Below, in pieces: positions 52,930 through 62,927 of a stretch of DNA of 64,000 nucleotides. Source of the stretch: RPQJ01 sp963706535 (GTDB lineage: Bacteria; Pseudomonadota; Gammaproteobacteria; Steroidobacterales; Steroidobacteraceae); assembly GCA_963706535.1 (NCBI GenBank), contig CAVPMU010000011.1, positions 1 through 64,000 on the forward strand, in the 5' to 3' direction. A model generated the notes under the pieces. It saw nothing but the letters and a program-made list of their open reading frames with translations, was not told the origin of the DNA and did not search any database. The first letter of the stretch is position 1. Every line of letters starts with the position of its first letter. The translations under genes were made by a program, and so were the position numbers.

Positions 52930-54621
52930 ATGCTGTACCTCACCCGACGATTCTTCGTTGCGTTCGCCGTCGCGCTGCTGTCGCTGCCCGCGCTTGGGGC
53001 CACGGCCCCGGGCAAGGCCGCGATTGCGACGGCGCATCCGCTCGCCACCGCGGCCGGCATGGAAGTGCTGGCCCGGGGAGGCAACGCGTTCGACGCGGCC
53101 GTCGCGGTGAGCGCAGCGCTCGCGGTCGTGGAGCCGAATGGCTCGGGTCCCGGCGGCGGCGGCTTCTACCTGCTGCATCGCGCAAGCGACGGCAAGCAGG
53201 TGTTCGTGGATGCGCGCGAGGTGGCGCCGGCCGCGGCGACGCGCGACATGTACCTCGATGCCGACGGGAATCCTGTCGAGGGTCTTTCGACGCGGACCGC
53301 GAAGGCGGCCGGCATCCCGGGCGAGCCGGCGGGCTGGGATCACATCGCGAGGAACTACGGGCGGCTGCCGCTTGCGGCGAGCCTGGCGCCGGCGATCCGG
53401 CTGGCCCGCGAGGGTCACGTCATCAGCGACGCACGGCATGCCGAGTTCGCGGCGGCGCTCGAGTCGCAGGGCATGACCGGCAACACGAACCGGGAGTTCG
53501 TGCGCATCTATCTCGTGGACGGCAAGGCGCCGCCGGCGGGCCACGTCATGCGTCACCCGGAATTGGCCGGGAGCCTGGAGGTGCTGGCCAACGGTGGGGC
53601 GGATGCGTTCTACCGCGGACCCTTCGCGCGCAGGCTGGTGGACGGAGTGCGCAAGCTCGGCGGCATCTGGTCGTACGAGGACCTCGCGCACTACCGGGTG
53701 GTCGAGCGCGAACCGATCGTGACGACCTACCACGGCCTGCGGATCACCAGCGCGCCGCCGCCTTCGTCGGGTGGCGTGTGGCTCGCCAGCGTGCTGAACG
53801 TGCTCTCGGGCTACGACCTCGCGAGCCTCGATCCGGCCACGCGCAAGCACCTCGTGCTCGAGGCCATGCGTCGCGGCCATCGCGACCGTGCGCAATACCT
53901 GGGTGATCCGGCTTTCACGGACGTCCCCGTGCGCATGCTCACGAGCCCCGACTATGCCGCCGGACTGCGCGCCTCGATCCGCCCGGACAAGGCGACGGCG
54001 AGCGACCAGCTGCCGGACTACGTCGAGTCCGCGGGACGCGGCAAGCACACGACGCACTTCTCGATCATCGATGCCGAGGGCAATCGCGTCGCCTGCAGCA
54101 TCACGCTGAACGGCTGGTTCGGCACCGGCCTCGTGGCGCCCGGCACCGGCATCCTGCTCAACAACCAGATGGACGACTTCGCCATGAAGGCGGGCGTGCC
54201 CAACATGTACGGCCTCGTCGGCGCCTCGGCGAACGCGATCGTGCCGGGCAAGCGGCCGCTGTCGAGCATGTCGCCGACCTTCGTGGACGGCCCGGGCGGT
54301 GTGGCGATCATGGGTTCGCCCGGCGGCAGCTACATCCCCTCCATGGTGCTGCTCGGCATCCTGAACTGGATGCAGGGCGCGGACGCCACGGCGATCGTCG
54401 CGGCGCCACGGCTGCACCACCAGTACCGGCCGGACGCCGTGTTCGCCGAGCCCGAGGCGTTGAGCGAACAGGAGCGCGCGGCGCTCGTCTCGCGCGGGCA
54501 CGAGATCCGCCCCTGGCCGGCGACGATCGGCAACATGCAGGTCGTCACGTGGGACGCCACGAGCGGGCGCATCGACGCCGCATCGGACCCGCGGCGGGCC
54601 GGCGGGGCGCTGGTCCAGTAG
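52930..54621 (+). CDS. ggt: Gamma-glutamyltransferase, periplasmic
   Basis: 563 residues. The signal peptide is FFVAFAVALLSLPALGA. The precursor cleaves before the nucleophile Thr in GKHTTHFSIID, and the oxyanion region PLSSMSPTFV and GSPGGSYIPSM are in the small subunit. It transfers or hydrolyses gamma-glutamyl groups of glutathione and related peptides. It starts 28 bases after coaD. Confidence 0.93.
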   Translation: MLYLTRRFFVAFAVALLSLPALGATAPGKAAIATAHPLATAAGMEVLARGGNAFDAAVAVSAALAVVEPNGSGPGGGGFYLLHRASDGKQVFVDAREVAPAAATRDMYLDADGNPVEGLSTRTAKAAGIPGEPAGWDHIARNYGRLPLAASLAPAIRLAREGHVISDARHAEFAAALESQGMTGNTNREFVRIYLVDGKAPPAGHVMRHPELAGSLEVLANGGADAFYRGPFARRLVDGVRKLGGIWSYEDLAHYRVVEREPIVTTYHGLRITSAPPPSSGGVWLASVLNVLSGYDLASLDPATRKHLVLEAMRRGHRDRAQYLGDPAFTDVPVRMLTSPDYAAGLRASIRPDKATASDQLPDYVESAGRGKHTTHFSIIDAEGNRVACSITLNGWFGTGLVAPGTGILLNNQMDDFAMKAGVPNMYGLVGASANAIVPGKRPLSSMSPTFVDGPGGVAIMGSPGGSYIPSMVLLGILNWMQGADATAIVAAPRLHHQYRPDAVFAEPEALSEQERAALVSRGHEIRPWPATIGNMQVVTWDATSGRIDAASDPRRAGGALVQ

Positions 54622-54703
54622 CGCTCGGCATCGATCACGATCGATTTGCATCGTGCAACGGCCGGGTCCAGGCGCCAGCATGGCGGCTGGAGGAACCAGC
54701 CCC

Positions 54704-55378
54704 ATGTCCCTGCGGAACTGGCCTGAAGCGGAGCGTCCGCGCGAGAAGCTGCTGAAACACGGCGCGGCGGCACTCTCCGAAGCCGAGCTGCTCGCGATCC
54801 TGCTGCAGACCGGCACGCCGGGGTGCTCGGCGCTCGATACCGCGCGGGGCCTGCTCGGGGAATTCCGCTCGCTGCGCGGCCTGCTCACGGCCGAGCGCCA
54901 CGCGCTGTGCCGCGTGAGGGGGCTCGGCAACGCGAAATACGCGCTGCTGCAGGCGTCGCTCGAACTCTCGCGACGCCACTACGCGGAGCTGATGCAGATG
55001 GGGCCCGCGCTCGCCAATCCCCGCGCCACCCGCGAGTTCCTCCGTGCGCGGCTGCGCGACCGGGACCACGAAGTCTTCTGCTGCCTGTTCCTCGACAACC
55101 GCCACCGGGTGATCTGCTTCGACGAGGTCTTTCGCGGCACCATCGACGGCGCGAGCGTCCATCCCCGCGACGTCGTGAAGCTGGCCCTGGCCCGCAATGC
55201 CGCTGCCGTGATCCTGGCGCACAACCACCCCTCGGGCATCGCCGAGCCCAGCCAGGCGGACGAGCTCATCACCGGGCGCCTGCGCGAGGCCCTGGCCCTG
55301 GTCGACATCCGGGTGCTCGACCACATCGTGGTCGGGGATGGGGTGTGCGTGTCCTTTGCGGAACGTGGACTTCTCTAA
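54704..55378 (+). CDS. radC: RadC family JAB-domain protein
   Basis: 224 residues. An N-terminal helix-hairpin-helix-like part (PREKLLKHGAAALSEAELLAILL) precedes a JAMM domain with HNHPSG and the later Asp (LVDIRVLDHIVVGD). The start is ATG with GGAGG upstream. In most gammaproteobacteria it directly precedes rpmB; here nearly 8 kb separate them. Confidence 0.95.
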   Translation: MSLRNWPEAERPREKLLKHGAAALSEAELLAILLQTGTPGCSALDTARGLLGEFRSLRGLLTAERHALCRVRGLGNAKYALLQASLELSRRHYAELMQMGPALANPRATREFLRARLRDRDHEVFCCLFLDNRHRVICFDEVFRGTIDGASVHPRDVVKLALARNAAAVILAHNHPSGIAEPSQADELITGRLREALALVDIRVLDHIVVGDGVCVSFAERGLL

Positions 55379-55531
55379 ACGGAAATTCCTCCCGCTTTTC
55401 TGGTTGGCGATCGTTGCAAGTGCTGGAAAGGCGGGGGTTCTCGAGCGTCGTCGGGTCTGTTGTGGCTGCATCGTGTAGCCATGTAAACAGCATTCACGGC
55501 TTGTTTTTTGCATCGATGGCAGCATGTGGCC

Positions 55532-55750
55532 ATGCATATCGATGGCGTTCCGAATCGCGGTTCGCGTCCCACGGACCTCCTGCGTGAGTCGTACCGGGAG
55601 GGCAGGAAGGTCCAGATGAACACCGTGCCCAATCCCGCTCAACAGCGCGCGCTGCAATTACTGCAAGCGATCACCGTGCGGCCACACCGGCGACACCGCG
55701 AAATGCCGCAACTCCATGATCCAGCGCGTAATATCCATCGCGAGCTTTAA
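55532..55750 (+). pseudogene. 5' relic of an IS1634-type transposase
   Basis: MHIDGVPNRGSRPTDLLRES followed by YREGRKVQMNT matches the start of IS1634-family transposases (usually N-R-x-S-P-P-A-I-L-L-R-E-S-Y-R-E-G-x-K-V). After about 33 residues the similarity stops, and the rest of the open frame is not transposase-like. The surrounding 368-base gap after radC holds nothing else recognisable. Confidence 0.7.
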
Positions 55751-56625
55751 GAACTTCCGCCTAATCCGTGCGCTTCGGAGGGATCTCGCGGTGGTGCAAA
55801 CAGGATTTGCAGTGCCTCCTTCATCGAGCCCGAGCCCGAGACATCACGAAGCATGCTCAGCCACTCTTGCAGGGCCAGTCGCAGCGGGTTGTACGAGTGC
55901 AAAGGTTTGACCAGACCGTAGCGGCACGGATCCTGCGGTAACTCCTCGGCGTAAGTGCCAAACCATCGATCGAAGACGACCAGGACGCCGCCGAAATTCC
56001 GGTCGATGTAGCAAGGATTCGACGCATGATGAACCCGATGATGAGACGGTGTGTTCAACACGCGTTCGAGGACACCGAGTCGGCCGACCACTTCCGTGTG
56101 CAGCAGGAACTGATACGGCAGGTTGAACGCGAGCAATCCCGCGACGATCACGGGATGCCAGCCCAGCAATACCAGTGGCGCAAACACGAGCCAGCCGCCG
56201 GACAGGGCACTGGTCCATCCCAGGCGCATTGCCGCCGGCAACGTGAACTCTTCGGCCGAGTGATGGACCGCGTGGCTTGCCCACAGCCAGCGGATCGTGT
56301 GACTCCAGCGATGGAACCAGTAGTAGGCAAACTCGACCGCGAGGAACCCAACGATCCAGGTTCGCCAGTCGTTGACGGGAAAATGAAGCGGCGCTATATC
56401 CCACAACGCCAGATATACCGTGCTCACCAGTGCGGCATTCAGCATGCCAAACACCGTATGACCGACGGCGACGCCGAGAGACGCGGCTGCCGCCTTCACG
56501 TCGTAGTTGCGATGCTGGCCGAGCGTCCGCCAGATCCCCTCGACGACGATCAGAATCAGCATGCCGATGAAAATCATCGGCCGTGCATCGATTCCGATTC
56601 CTGCTGCCTGCCACATGACGATCAC
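55747..56625 (-). CDS. Sterol desaturase / fatty acid hydroxylase superfamily protein
   Basis: 292 residues, four membrane spans and the di-iron histidine boxes HRWSH, HAVHHS and HHRVHH in the order and spacing of the superfamily. Such enzymes hydroxylate or desaturate sterols, fatty acids or carotenoids; the substrate here is unknown. Its start overlaps the EF-hand gene by 4 bases. Confidence 0.9.
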   Translation of the reverse strand: MIVMWQAAGIGIDARPMIFIGMLILIVVEGIWRTLGQHRNYDVKAAAASLGVAVGHTVFGMLNAALVSTVYLALWDIAPLHFPVNDWRTWIVGFLAVEFAYYWFHRWSHTIRWLWASHAVHHSAEEFTLPAAMRLGWTSALSGGWLVFAPLVLLGWHPVIVAGLLAFNLPYQFLLHTEVVGRLGVLERVLNTPSHHRVHHASNPCYIDRNFGGVLVVFDRWFGTYAEELPQDPCRYGLVKPLHSYNPLRLALQEWLSMLRDVSGSGSMKEALQILFAPPRDPSEAHGLGGSS

Positions 56626-57059
56626 CCCTGGCGCATCGCGGCCGCGCGTGACTTCGCCACTTCCTTCGCAGCCGCGAGTTCCCGTGCATTCAACACACCG
56701 TCGTGATCGGTATCCGCCAGATCGAAGACTGTGGTCGGGCCCTGCGCGAGCTCCTGCTGGCTGATTCTGCCGTCACCGTCCGTGTCGAAATGCTTGCGTA
56801 GCTCAGCGAGCTGCGCGTTTCCCTGCTGACGCGCCATCATTCGCTTCGGCGCATCCTCGGCGTCGATGAAGCCGTCGCCATTGCGATCCAGACGCGGGAA
56901 CTGCTGCGCTCGCGCGGCGAGGAATTCGCTGCGCGACACGCTGCCGTCGTGATTCGCATCGGCCTTCTCGAACAAGGCGTCCGCATTGGGACGCATTTGC
57001 GCCGACGACGCCGAACTGCAGGCGAGCAGCGCGGCTGCAAGGAAGAATTGCTTGTACAT
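56622..57059 (-). CDS. Exported EF-hand protein
   Basis: 145 residues with a signal peptide (FFLAAALLACSSASSAQ) and four calcium-binding loops: DANHDGSVSRSEF, DRNGDGFIDAED, DTDGDGRISQQE and DTDHDGVLNARE. All have the right ligands at positions 1, 3, 5 and 12. It is probably periplasmic and calcium-binding. It is translationally coupled to the desaturase, and a two-component system is encoded divergently, 1.1 kb upstream. Confidence 0.92.
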   Translation of the reverse strand: MYKQFFLAAALLACSSASSAQMRPNADALFEKADANHDGSVSRSEFLAARAQQFPRLDRNGDGFIDAEDAPKRMMARQQGNAQLAELRKHFDTDGDGRISQQELAQGPTTVFDLADTDHDGVLNARELAAAKEVAKSRAAAMRQG

Positions 57060-57139
57060 GACAGTCTCCTGGAGAGGTTCGATCGCATCTGTGTCGAGTC
57101 AACGCAGATGCGACCGGCGTGCCAGAGTGATGGGGCGGA

Positions 57140-57973
57140 CTACTTCGGTTCGGCCGGGTACACGGAGATCCAGCGTTCGTTGGTCTGCTGTGCGCCGTTC
57201 GGGCCGGTAACCGTCGCCGTCTGCTTCACGGTGTCGTTGCCTTCCGCAACTGTCGTCGCCGAGCGCGATACGGTCTGCCCCTGCGTGTTGGTGGCGCTCG
57301 AATCGCGTGTCACCCCGCCGTTCGGATTGGCGTAGACATGCGCGCTGCTGCTCGTCGACTGACCGTTCGGCCCCGTCGCCGTCGAGGTTCGGCTCAGGCC
57401 TTCACCTTCTGCATAGGCGTAGTCCGTCTGCCGGGAGACCGTTTGGCCCTGGGCATTGGTCACCGACTTGGTTCGCGACACACCGTCTTCCGTGCGCGTC
57501 GTCGCGCTATTGGTGGCGTAGGTGTTGCCGCCTGCGCCGGTGACCGTGCCGCTGCGAGAAGCACCATTCTCGGTGCGAGTCACGGTGCCTTCGGCGCTGG
57601 ACGTGCCTCGCGCACCCGTCCGTGAGCCCGCATAGCTCGCCGAACCATCGCCGTTGTTGACGACGGAACCCTGACGATCGATCGTCTGGCCATTGTTCAG
57701 CGTCGTGGTGCTGCTGGAGGAAGCGGCGCCATCGCCGTAGGTCGCATTGCGCGATGTGGTCGCACCGCGCCCCAGGTCACCCTGCACGCTGCGGGTGGCA
57801 GTTGTCTGTCCCGGCACGCGGTTGATCTGGCGCTGGACAGTGGCGCCCGTACGAGCACCCTGCACACGTGCAGCACGCTCGCGTGCTTCGGCGGCAGGTG
57901 CGGCTAGAATAGTGCTGCCGGCGACGATCAGCGCCGCGCACGCGAAACCCGAAAACAGCTTTCGAGCGGACAT
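57140..57973 (-). CDS. Secreted low-complexity Thr/Ser/Gly repeat protein
   Basis: 277 residues after a signal peptide (CAALIVAGSTILAAPAAEA). The body consists of imperfect repeats built from phrases such as T-x-T-G-x-N-G-Q and T-N-A-Q-G-Q-T-V-S-R, rich in Thr, Ser, Gly and Asn. These give a repeating beta-strand pattern like some surface or matrix proteins. I do not recognise the family. It is the first gene of the leftward group and faces the response-regulator gene. Confidence 0.75.
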   Translation of the reverse strand: MSARKLFSGFACAALIVAGSTILAAPAAEARERAARVQGARTGATVQRQINRVPGQTTATRSVQGDLGRGATTSRNATYGDGAASSSSTTTLNNGQTIDRQGSVVNNGDGSASYAGSRTGARGTSSAEGTVTRTENGASRSGTVTGAGGNTYATNSATTRTEDGVSRTKSVTNAQGQTVSRQTDYAYAEGEGLSRTSTATGPNGQSTSSSAHVYANPNGGVTRDSSATNTQGQTVSRSATTVAEGNDTVKQTATVTGPNGAQQTNERWISVYPAEPK

Positions 57974-58076
57974 GATGTTCTCCTTACCGAGTGATTGGAT
58001 GCCCGACCATCGAGCGTCCGTGGTGAGAATGCTGGTCGGTCCGGGTAAGCCCGGTGCGACATTCCGGTAAGGCGGC

Positions 58077-58092
58077 GTAACAAAATGTAACA
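58077..58092. promoter_or_regulatory. Direct-repeat response-regulator box
   Basis: GTAACA-N4-GTAACA, two hexamers at 10-base spacing, as bound by OmpR/CpxR-type dimers. It lies in the 170-base region between the secreted-protein gene and the response-regulator gene. It could serve both directions. Confidence 0.6.
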
Positions 58093-58143
58093 GGGGCCCC
58101 GGTGCTGTATCGTTGCCGCGCCGTTTGCCTCAAATTGTGAGCC

Positions 58144-58863
58144 ATGCCCGAGCAAACCCTGGTCGCAATCGTCGAGGACGATGTCGAAATCCGCTCATTG
58201 ATCACGAATCTGCTGACGCGTGAAGGATTCGAGGCTGCGCCATGCAACGGCGGCCAGGAGCTGGACACGCTGCTGGCGCGTCGGCGTGTCGATCTGATCC
58301 TGCTGGATCTGATGATGGCGGGCGAGGGTGGTCTGTCCATCTGCCGGCGCTTGCGTGGCACGACCGACGTTCCGATCCTCATCGTCACGGCGAAAGGCGA
58401 GGACATCGATCGCGTCATCGGTCTGGAGCTGGGCGCCGACGACTATCTGGCCAAGCCCTTCAATTCTCGCGAGCTTGTCGCCCGTGTGCGCGCCATCCTG
58501 CGACGCACGCGCGAGACGCATCGCGTGAGCGCAGCTGCACCGCGTGTCGTGTACCGCTTTTCTGGCTGGACGCTGGATGCTGCGAGCCGCGAGCTGCGGG
58601 ATCCGGCGGGTAGCCCCATCGAGCTCACCGGTGGTGAATACGATCTGCTGATGGTCTTTCTCGAGCACGCGCAACGGGTTCTCAACCGCGACCAGTTGCT
58701 CGACTGGACACGCGGCCGCGGCGCCAATCCGGTCGATCGCACGATCAACGTCCAACTCAGCCGCCTGCGTCGCAAGCTTGGCGATGACCCGCGCGCACCG
58801 ACGATGATTCGCACTGTGCGCGGCGGCGGCTACCTGTTCGCCCCTGCCGTGGAGCGCGTGTAA
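58144..58863 (+). CDS. OmpR-family response regulator
   Basis: 239 residues: a receiver domain with acidic residues in VEDDVEIR, phospho-Asp in LILLDLMMAGEGG and the Lys of YLAKPFN. A winged helix follows, with ELTGGEYDLLMVFLEHAQRVL and NVQLSRLRRKLGDDPR. The kinase gene follows directly (stop codon adjacent to its ATG). Confidence 0.95.
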   Translation: MPEQTLVAIVEDDVEIRSLITNLLTREGFEAAPCNGGQELDTLLARRRVDLILLDLMMAGEGGLSICRRLRGTTDVPILIVTAKGEDIDRVIGLELGADDYLAKPFNSRELVARVRAILRRTRETHRVSAAAPRVVYRFSGWTLDAASRELRDPAGSPIELTGGEYDLLMVFLEHAQRVLNRDQLLDWTRGRGANPVDRTINVQLSRLRRKLGDDPRAPTMIRTVRGGGYLFAPAVERV

Positions 58864-60226
58864 ATGGCCCCTGTTTCGTACGGCGCTGCAGCGCGCGTGG
58901 TCGTGATCTCGTTGATCGCACTCGTACTGATCCAGGGATTGGTCGCGCTGGCCATGCTGAGCTGGCCGGGACGCCAGCCGCTGCAGTATTCACTGCCGCT
59001 CCCCAATCAGATCGTGTCCATCATAGAGGTCATGGAGCATGCGCAGCTCGATGACCGTGCGCGCATTCTCGCAGCGCTGAACTCTCCGACGATGGCCGTC
59101 GAGCTGCTCTCGGATTTTCCACCGCGCGACGCGGGTGCAAGAGACTTGCCGATGCTCCAGCGCGTTCTGCGCCGTTACACCAAAGTGCTTGCGGCGCGCG
59201 AGTTCAGAATCGATACACAGCGCTTCCTCGGCATCGTGGCGAAGTTGCGCAGGGACGATTCCGGCGCCGTGCGCTCGCTCGGTCCGCTGCGCATGATGGT
59301 GCGATTGAATGACGGCTCGGTCCTGCAATTCACCCCGAGTCGCTCCGCCAGGTTCGCAATCACGGCCGCGCGAATCGCAGCAGTGGCAGCACTGCTTGGC
59401 ATCGTCGTCGTAATTGCATTCGTCGTCGCGATTCGTCAGAACGTCGCGCCCGGTCCAGCAACTCGCGCTGGCAGCGCGTCGCTTCGGGACGGAGTTCGAC
59501 GCGAGCGAACTACCCGTGACCGGCCCGCGTGAGATTCGGGATCTATCGATCGCGTTCAACGACATGAAGCGCACGATCCGCGGTCTCGTCGATGAACGAA
59601 CCCGGATTCTGGCAGCCATCGCGCACGACATGCGCACCTATCTCACCCGCCTGCGCCTGCGCGTCGATTTCATCGCCGATCCGGAGCAGAACGAGCGTGC
59701 AGCGCGCGACCTCGACGAAATGACCCAGCTCCTGGAGGACACGTTGCTCTACGCACGCGAGATCACCAACGATGCGGCAGTTGCCTCAACGAGCGACGTC
59801 GCGGCGACGGTGCGCGAGATTTGCGCGGCCAAGCTTGCAACGGGCGCGAACGTTTCGAGCGACATCGGAGCCGATGTTGGCGCCGTCACCATCTCCAGCA
59901 TGGCGTTCAAGCGGGTGCTCGACAATCTGATCGACAACGCCATCCGCTATGGCGATCGTGCACGCGTGAGCGTCGCCGTCTATGGCAGGGAGGCGCATGT
60001 CATCGTCGATGACGACGGACCGGGAATCCCCGCGGAGGAAATCGACCGCGTGATGCGCCCGTTCGAGCGCCTCGAACAATCCCGGCATCGCGCGACCGGC
60101 GGATCGGGTCTCGGCCTCGCGATCGTGAATGCGCTGGTGCATAAAGCAGGCGGCTACGTGCAGCTGGAGAATCGCACGGAGGGTGGATTGCGCTGCACGG
60201 TCGCCTTACCGCGTGCAGTGCGCTGA
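58864..60226 (+). pseudogene. Sensor histidine kinase, frameshifted in HAMP
   Basis: The first frame encodes an N-terminal span, a periplasmic domain of about 130 residues and a second span (VAALLGIVVVIAFVVAI), then goes out of frame near 59440. The second frame continues with HAMP (SRPVQQLALAARRFG), the H-box AIAHDMRTYLTRLRLR, and N, G1 and G2 boxes (NLIDNAIRYG, DDDGPGIP, GGSGLGLAIV). One base appears to be missing in CGTCAGAACGTCGCGCC. It is either a true phase-off or null allele, or a sequencing error. Confidence 0.85.
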
Positions 60227-60358
60227 AATCTTTGGATTTGGCAGGGTTACTTGCGTAAGGTTGAAGATCAGACCACCGAGGTGAGATTCCCAGCGTCAAC
60301 GAAAAGGCCGCGCGCTCGTCGTGGCTTGTTGCTGAATGCGAACGACGAGGAAGACCCC

Positions 60359-61282
60359 ATGCCCAGACAACCCGTCAGGCAAATGATTGTTCTCGCGTCC
60401 TTCATGGTTTCGGCTGCCTTCGCGGCGCGCGGCGAGGAGGCAGTGCCGCGGCAAACGCTGACGTTCGGGGGGAGCACGCGTTCGTACGTCGTGCGTGCTC
60501 CGTTGCAGCTGGCCGCAAGCGGTCCGCGTGTGCCGCTGGTGCTGGTGCTGCACGGCGGCGGTGGCAACGCCGCCAATGCAGAGCAGATGACCGGGTTCAC
60601 CGAAAAGGCGCGCAAGGAGGGTTTCATCGTCGTCTATCCCGAGGGAACCGGACGGCTGCAGAACAGGCTGCTCACCTGGAACGCCGGCCATTGCTGCGGA
60701 CATGCGATGAGGCAGCAGGTCGACGATGTCGGCTTTGTGAGTGCCCTGCTCGACAAGCTCGTCCAGAGCTATCCGGTAGACACCGGCAGGATCTACGCAA
60801 CGGGCATGTCCAACGGAGGCATGATGACGCACCGTCTGGGAATTCGACTTTCAAACCGGCTCGCCGCGATCGCGCCGGTCGTCGCCACCGTTTTCGGCGA
60901 CGAGACGCAGCCAGCCCATCCGGTATCGGCACTGATGATCAATGGCATGCAGGACAAGAACCTCCCCTACGCAGGTGGCGTTCCCGGCGGACGCGGCGCC
61001 GATGCCTGGGACGGTTCGCCGGCGCGGCCGGCTCTGGAGCAGGCCGCATTTTGGGCTACGGCCAACGGTTGCGCGGGTGGTCCGCTCAAGGACGACAATG
61101 GTCAGCGGACTCTGTGGCGATATCCCTGTCCTTCGGGCCGGACCGTGGAGCTCCTGCTCGTGAAGGACAACGGTCATGCCTGGCCGGGCGGACAGCCAGG
61201 CAGTCGCAGAGGCGACAAGCCGAGCTCATCGCTGAATGCCACGGATGTGATCTGGGAGTTTTTCAAGACGCATCCGAAATAG
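60359..61282 (+). CDS. Exported PHB-depolymerase/feruloyl-esterase-like hydrolase (LpqC type)
   Basis: 307 residues with a signal peptide (MIVLASFMVSAAFA). Visible features are LVLVLHGGGGN, WNAGHCCG, the nucleophile elbow GMSNGGMM and the late D/H positions (NGMQDKNLPY, DNGHAWPGG). This group cleaves short polyester or aromatic esters in the periplasm or outside. The start ATG has GAGGAAG upstream. It is followed by a 490-base gap (61283-61774) with no recognisable gene. Confidence 0.88.
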   Translation: MPRQPVRQMIVLASFMVSAAFAARGEEAVPRQTLTFGGSTRSYVVRAPLQLAASGPRVPLVLVLHGGGGNAANAEQMTGFTEKARKEGFIVVYPEGTGRLQNRLLTWNAGHCCGHAMRQQVDDVGFVSALLDKLVQSYPVDTGRIYATGMSNGGMMTHRLGIRLSNRLAAIAPVVATVFGDETQPAHPVSALMINGMQDKNLPYAGGVPGGRGADAWDGSPARPALEQAAFWATANGCAGGPLKDDNGQRTLWRYPCPSGRTVELLLVKDNGHAWPGGQPGSRRGDKPSSSLNATDVIWEFFKTHPK

Positions 61283-61774
61283 CCGATCGCTGTCGGTTGC
61301 GGACTGGACTTCGGCTCGATCCGACTCCTGCGGAGTCTCGCGCCACGGACGTTACGGTCGCAAAGCAGTTCCGTGTAGCGCACCGCGCAGCCCGTTGCGA
61401 TCATCGCGTCGGGCGATGAGGATGCCTGTCGCCGACGATGCATCATAGCCGCAGGACGCAGGCGAGCCGTCGGGCGTGGTCAGGTCGGAGGCTGCGATGG
61501 AAGCTCGTACGCGCAGGGCTCCATTGGCTTCCCGCGCGAGCCACGCTGGGTTAAACGATTCGACCTCGACCGCTCGGCTGACTGAAGGGAGAAACGGTCG
61601 TATCGAAGGGCTTTGTAGAATGTCGTCAGCAGTGGGAGAAAATCGTTATGCGGCCCCGAGAGATTGACCTTAACGCGAATGGCACTTACTTGAGCCGCAA
61701 CGGCGTGAGCGCGCGCGGCTAGCCTGCTTTATGCGCGAAGCGGCGTGAGGTACTGAAAAACAAAAGCCCCCGTT

Positions 61775-62927
61775 GTGCTAGAAAGGCTTTGGCACAAGCA
61801 TTTTCCGCACTCAAGAGGCTTTTGCGTGATCGACGATAGCACACGACAGTCTGTCCTGTTTGCGGATTTGTGCGACCAGCCGGTGGTCGCGAAGTTTGAC
61901 CAACCGCACGCCAGTTCCGAGGGTGGAGTGATCCTGCTGCAGGCGTGCGATCGGCGGCTCGGTCTCAGCGCGGCGTTGATCAGCGGCATCGATGACCACC
62001 GCCAGTCGGGCAAGATCCGCCACGCGATCGGGGATCTGCTGCGGCAGCGCCTGTATGCGATCGCCTGCGGCTATCCGGACGGCAACGACGCGAGCCGCCT
62101 GGCAGCGGACCCGATGCACAAGCTGCTCGGTGGTCGCGATGCGGTCGGTGGCGAGGACCTGGCATCGCAGCCGACGCTGTCGCGGTTCGAGAACGCGGTG
62201 ACACGGGCGGATCTGTACCGGATGGGGGTCGCAAGTGGGTGCGCTCGGGATCCTGTCGCGGCTGCGGGTCCGGCTCAATGGCGGTTACGCCACGCCTGAG
62301 ATCTTCGCCTTCCTCGCGCGCGAGGCGCTCGAGGACGTGGTGGCGATGGCCAAAAACAAGGTGCTCAAGCGTCGCGCCGCACGCTTGATGGGCACGGCCC
62401 GACGCCTGTTGCGCGAATCGGGCGAGACCGCACATCTGTACGGCGAGTGCCGCTACGCGGCCGGCACCTGGCCCGAACGTCGGCGCGTGGTCATCAAGGC
62501 CGAAGTCGTGCGCCATCCCGGGCGCGAGCCCAAGGACAACCCGCGCTTCGTGGTGACGAACTTGCCGCACTCGCCCCGCCATCTGTACGAGGCGATCTAC
62601 TGCGCCCGCGGCAACGTCGAGAATCGAATCAAGGAGTTGCATCACGGCCTCGAGATCGACCGCACCAGCTGCAGCCGCTTCCTCGCCAATCAGCTGCGCG
62701 GACTGCTCACCGCCGCCGCCTACGTGCTGTATCAGGAACTGCGCCTGCGCGCCGCGCACACCGCCTTCCGCTGCGCCCAGGTCAGCACCCTGCGCGAACA
62801 CCTGGTGAAACTCGGTGCCTGGGTCGAATCCTCGGTGCGACGTATCGTGCTGCACCTGCCCGCCACCTGCGCTCACCGCCACGACTGGCAGATCATCGCC
62901 AGAGAGCTGGGCGCAGCACCCGCGTAG
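61775..62927 (+). pseudogene. Internally deleted IS1380-family transposase
   Basis: The 5' part (GGVILLQACDRRLGLSAALI to TLSRFENAVTRADLYRMG) and the 3' part (RVRLNGGYATPEIFAFLARE to HHGLEIDRTSCSRFLANQLRG) match IS1380 transposases. About 80-90 residues between them are missing, including the D-x-D/T-D region expected near the first catalytic Asp. The frames also change near 62235. The remnant cannot transpose by itself. Terminal inverted repeats were not identified. The stretch 62942-63170 downstream shows no gene. Confidence 0.85.

Noticed and set aside
61283..61774. Short open frames after the esterase, including one starting MRPREIDLNANG near 61649
   Set aside because: About 24 codons with no partner domain. 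It might be a transposase or integrase scrap, but I could not assign it, so no feature is claimed.
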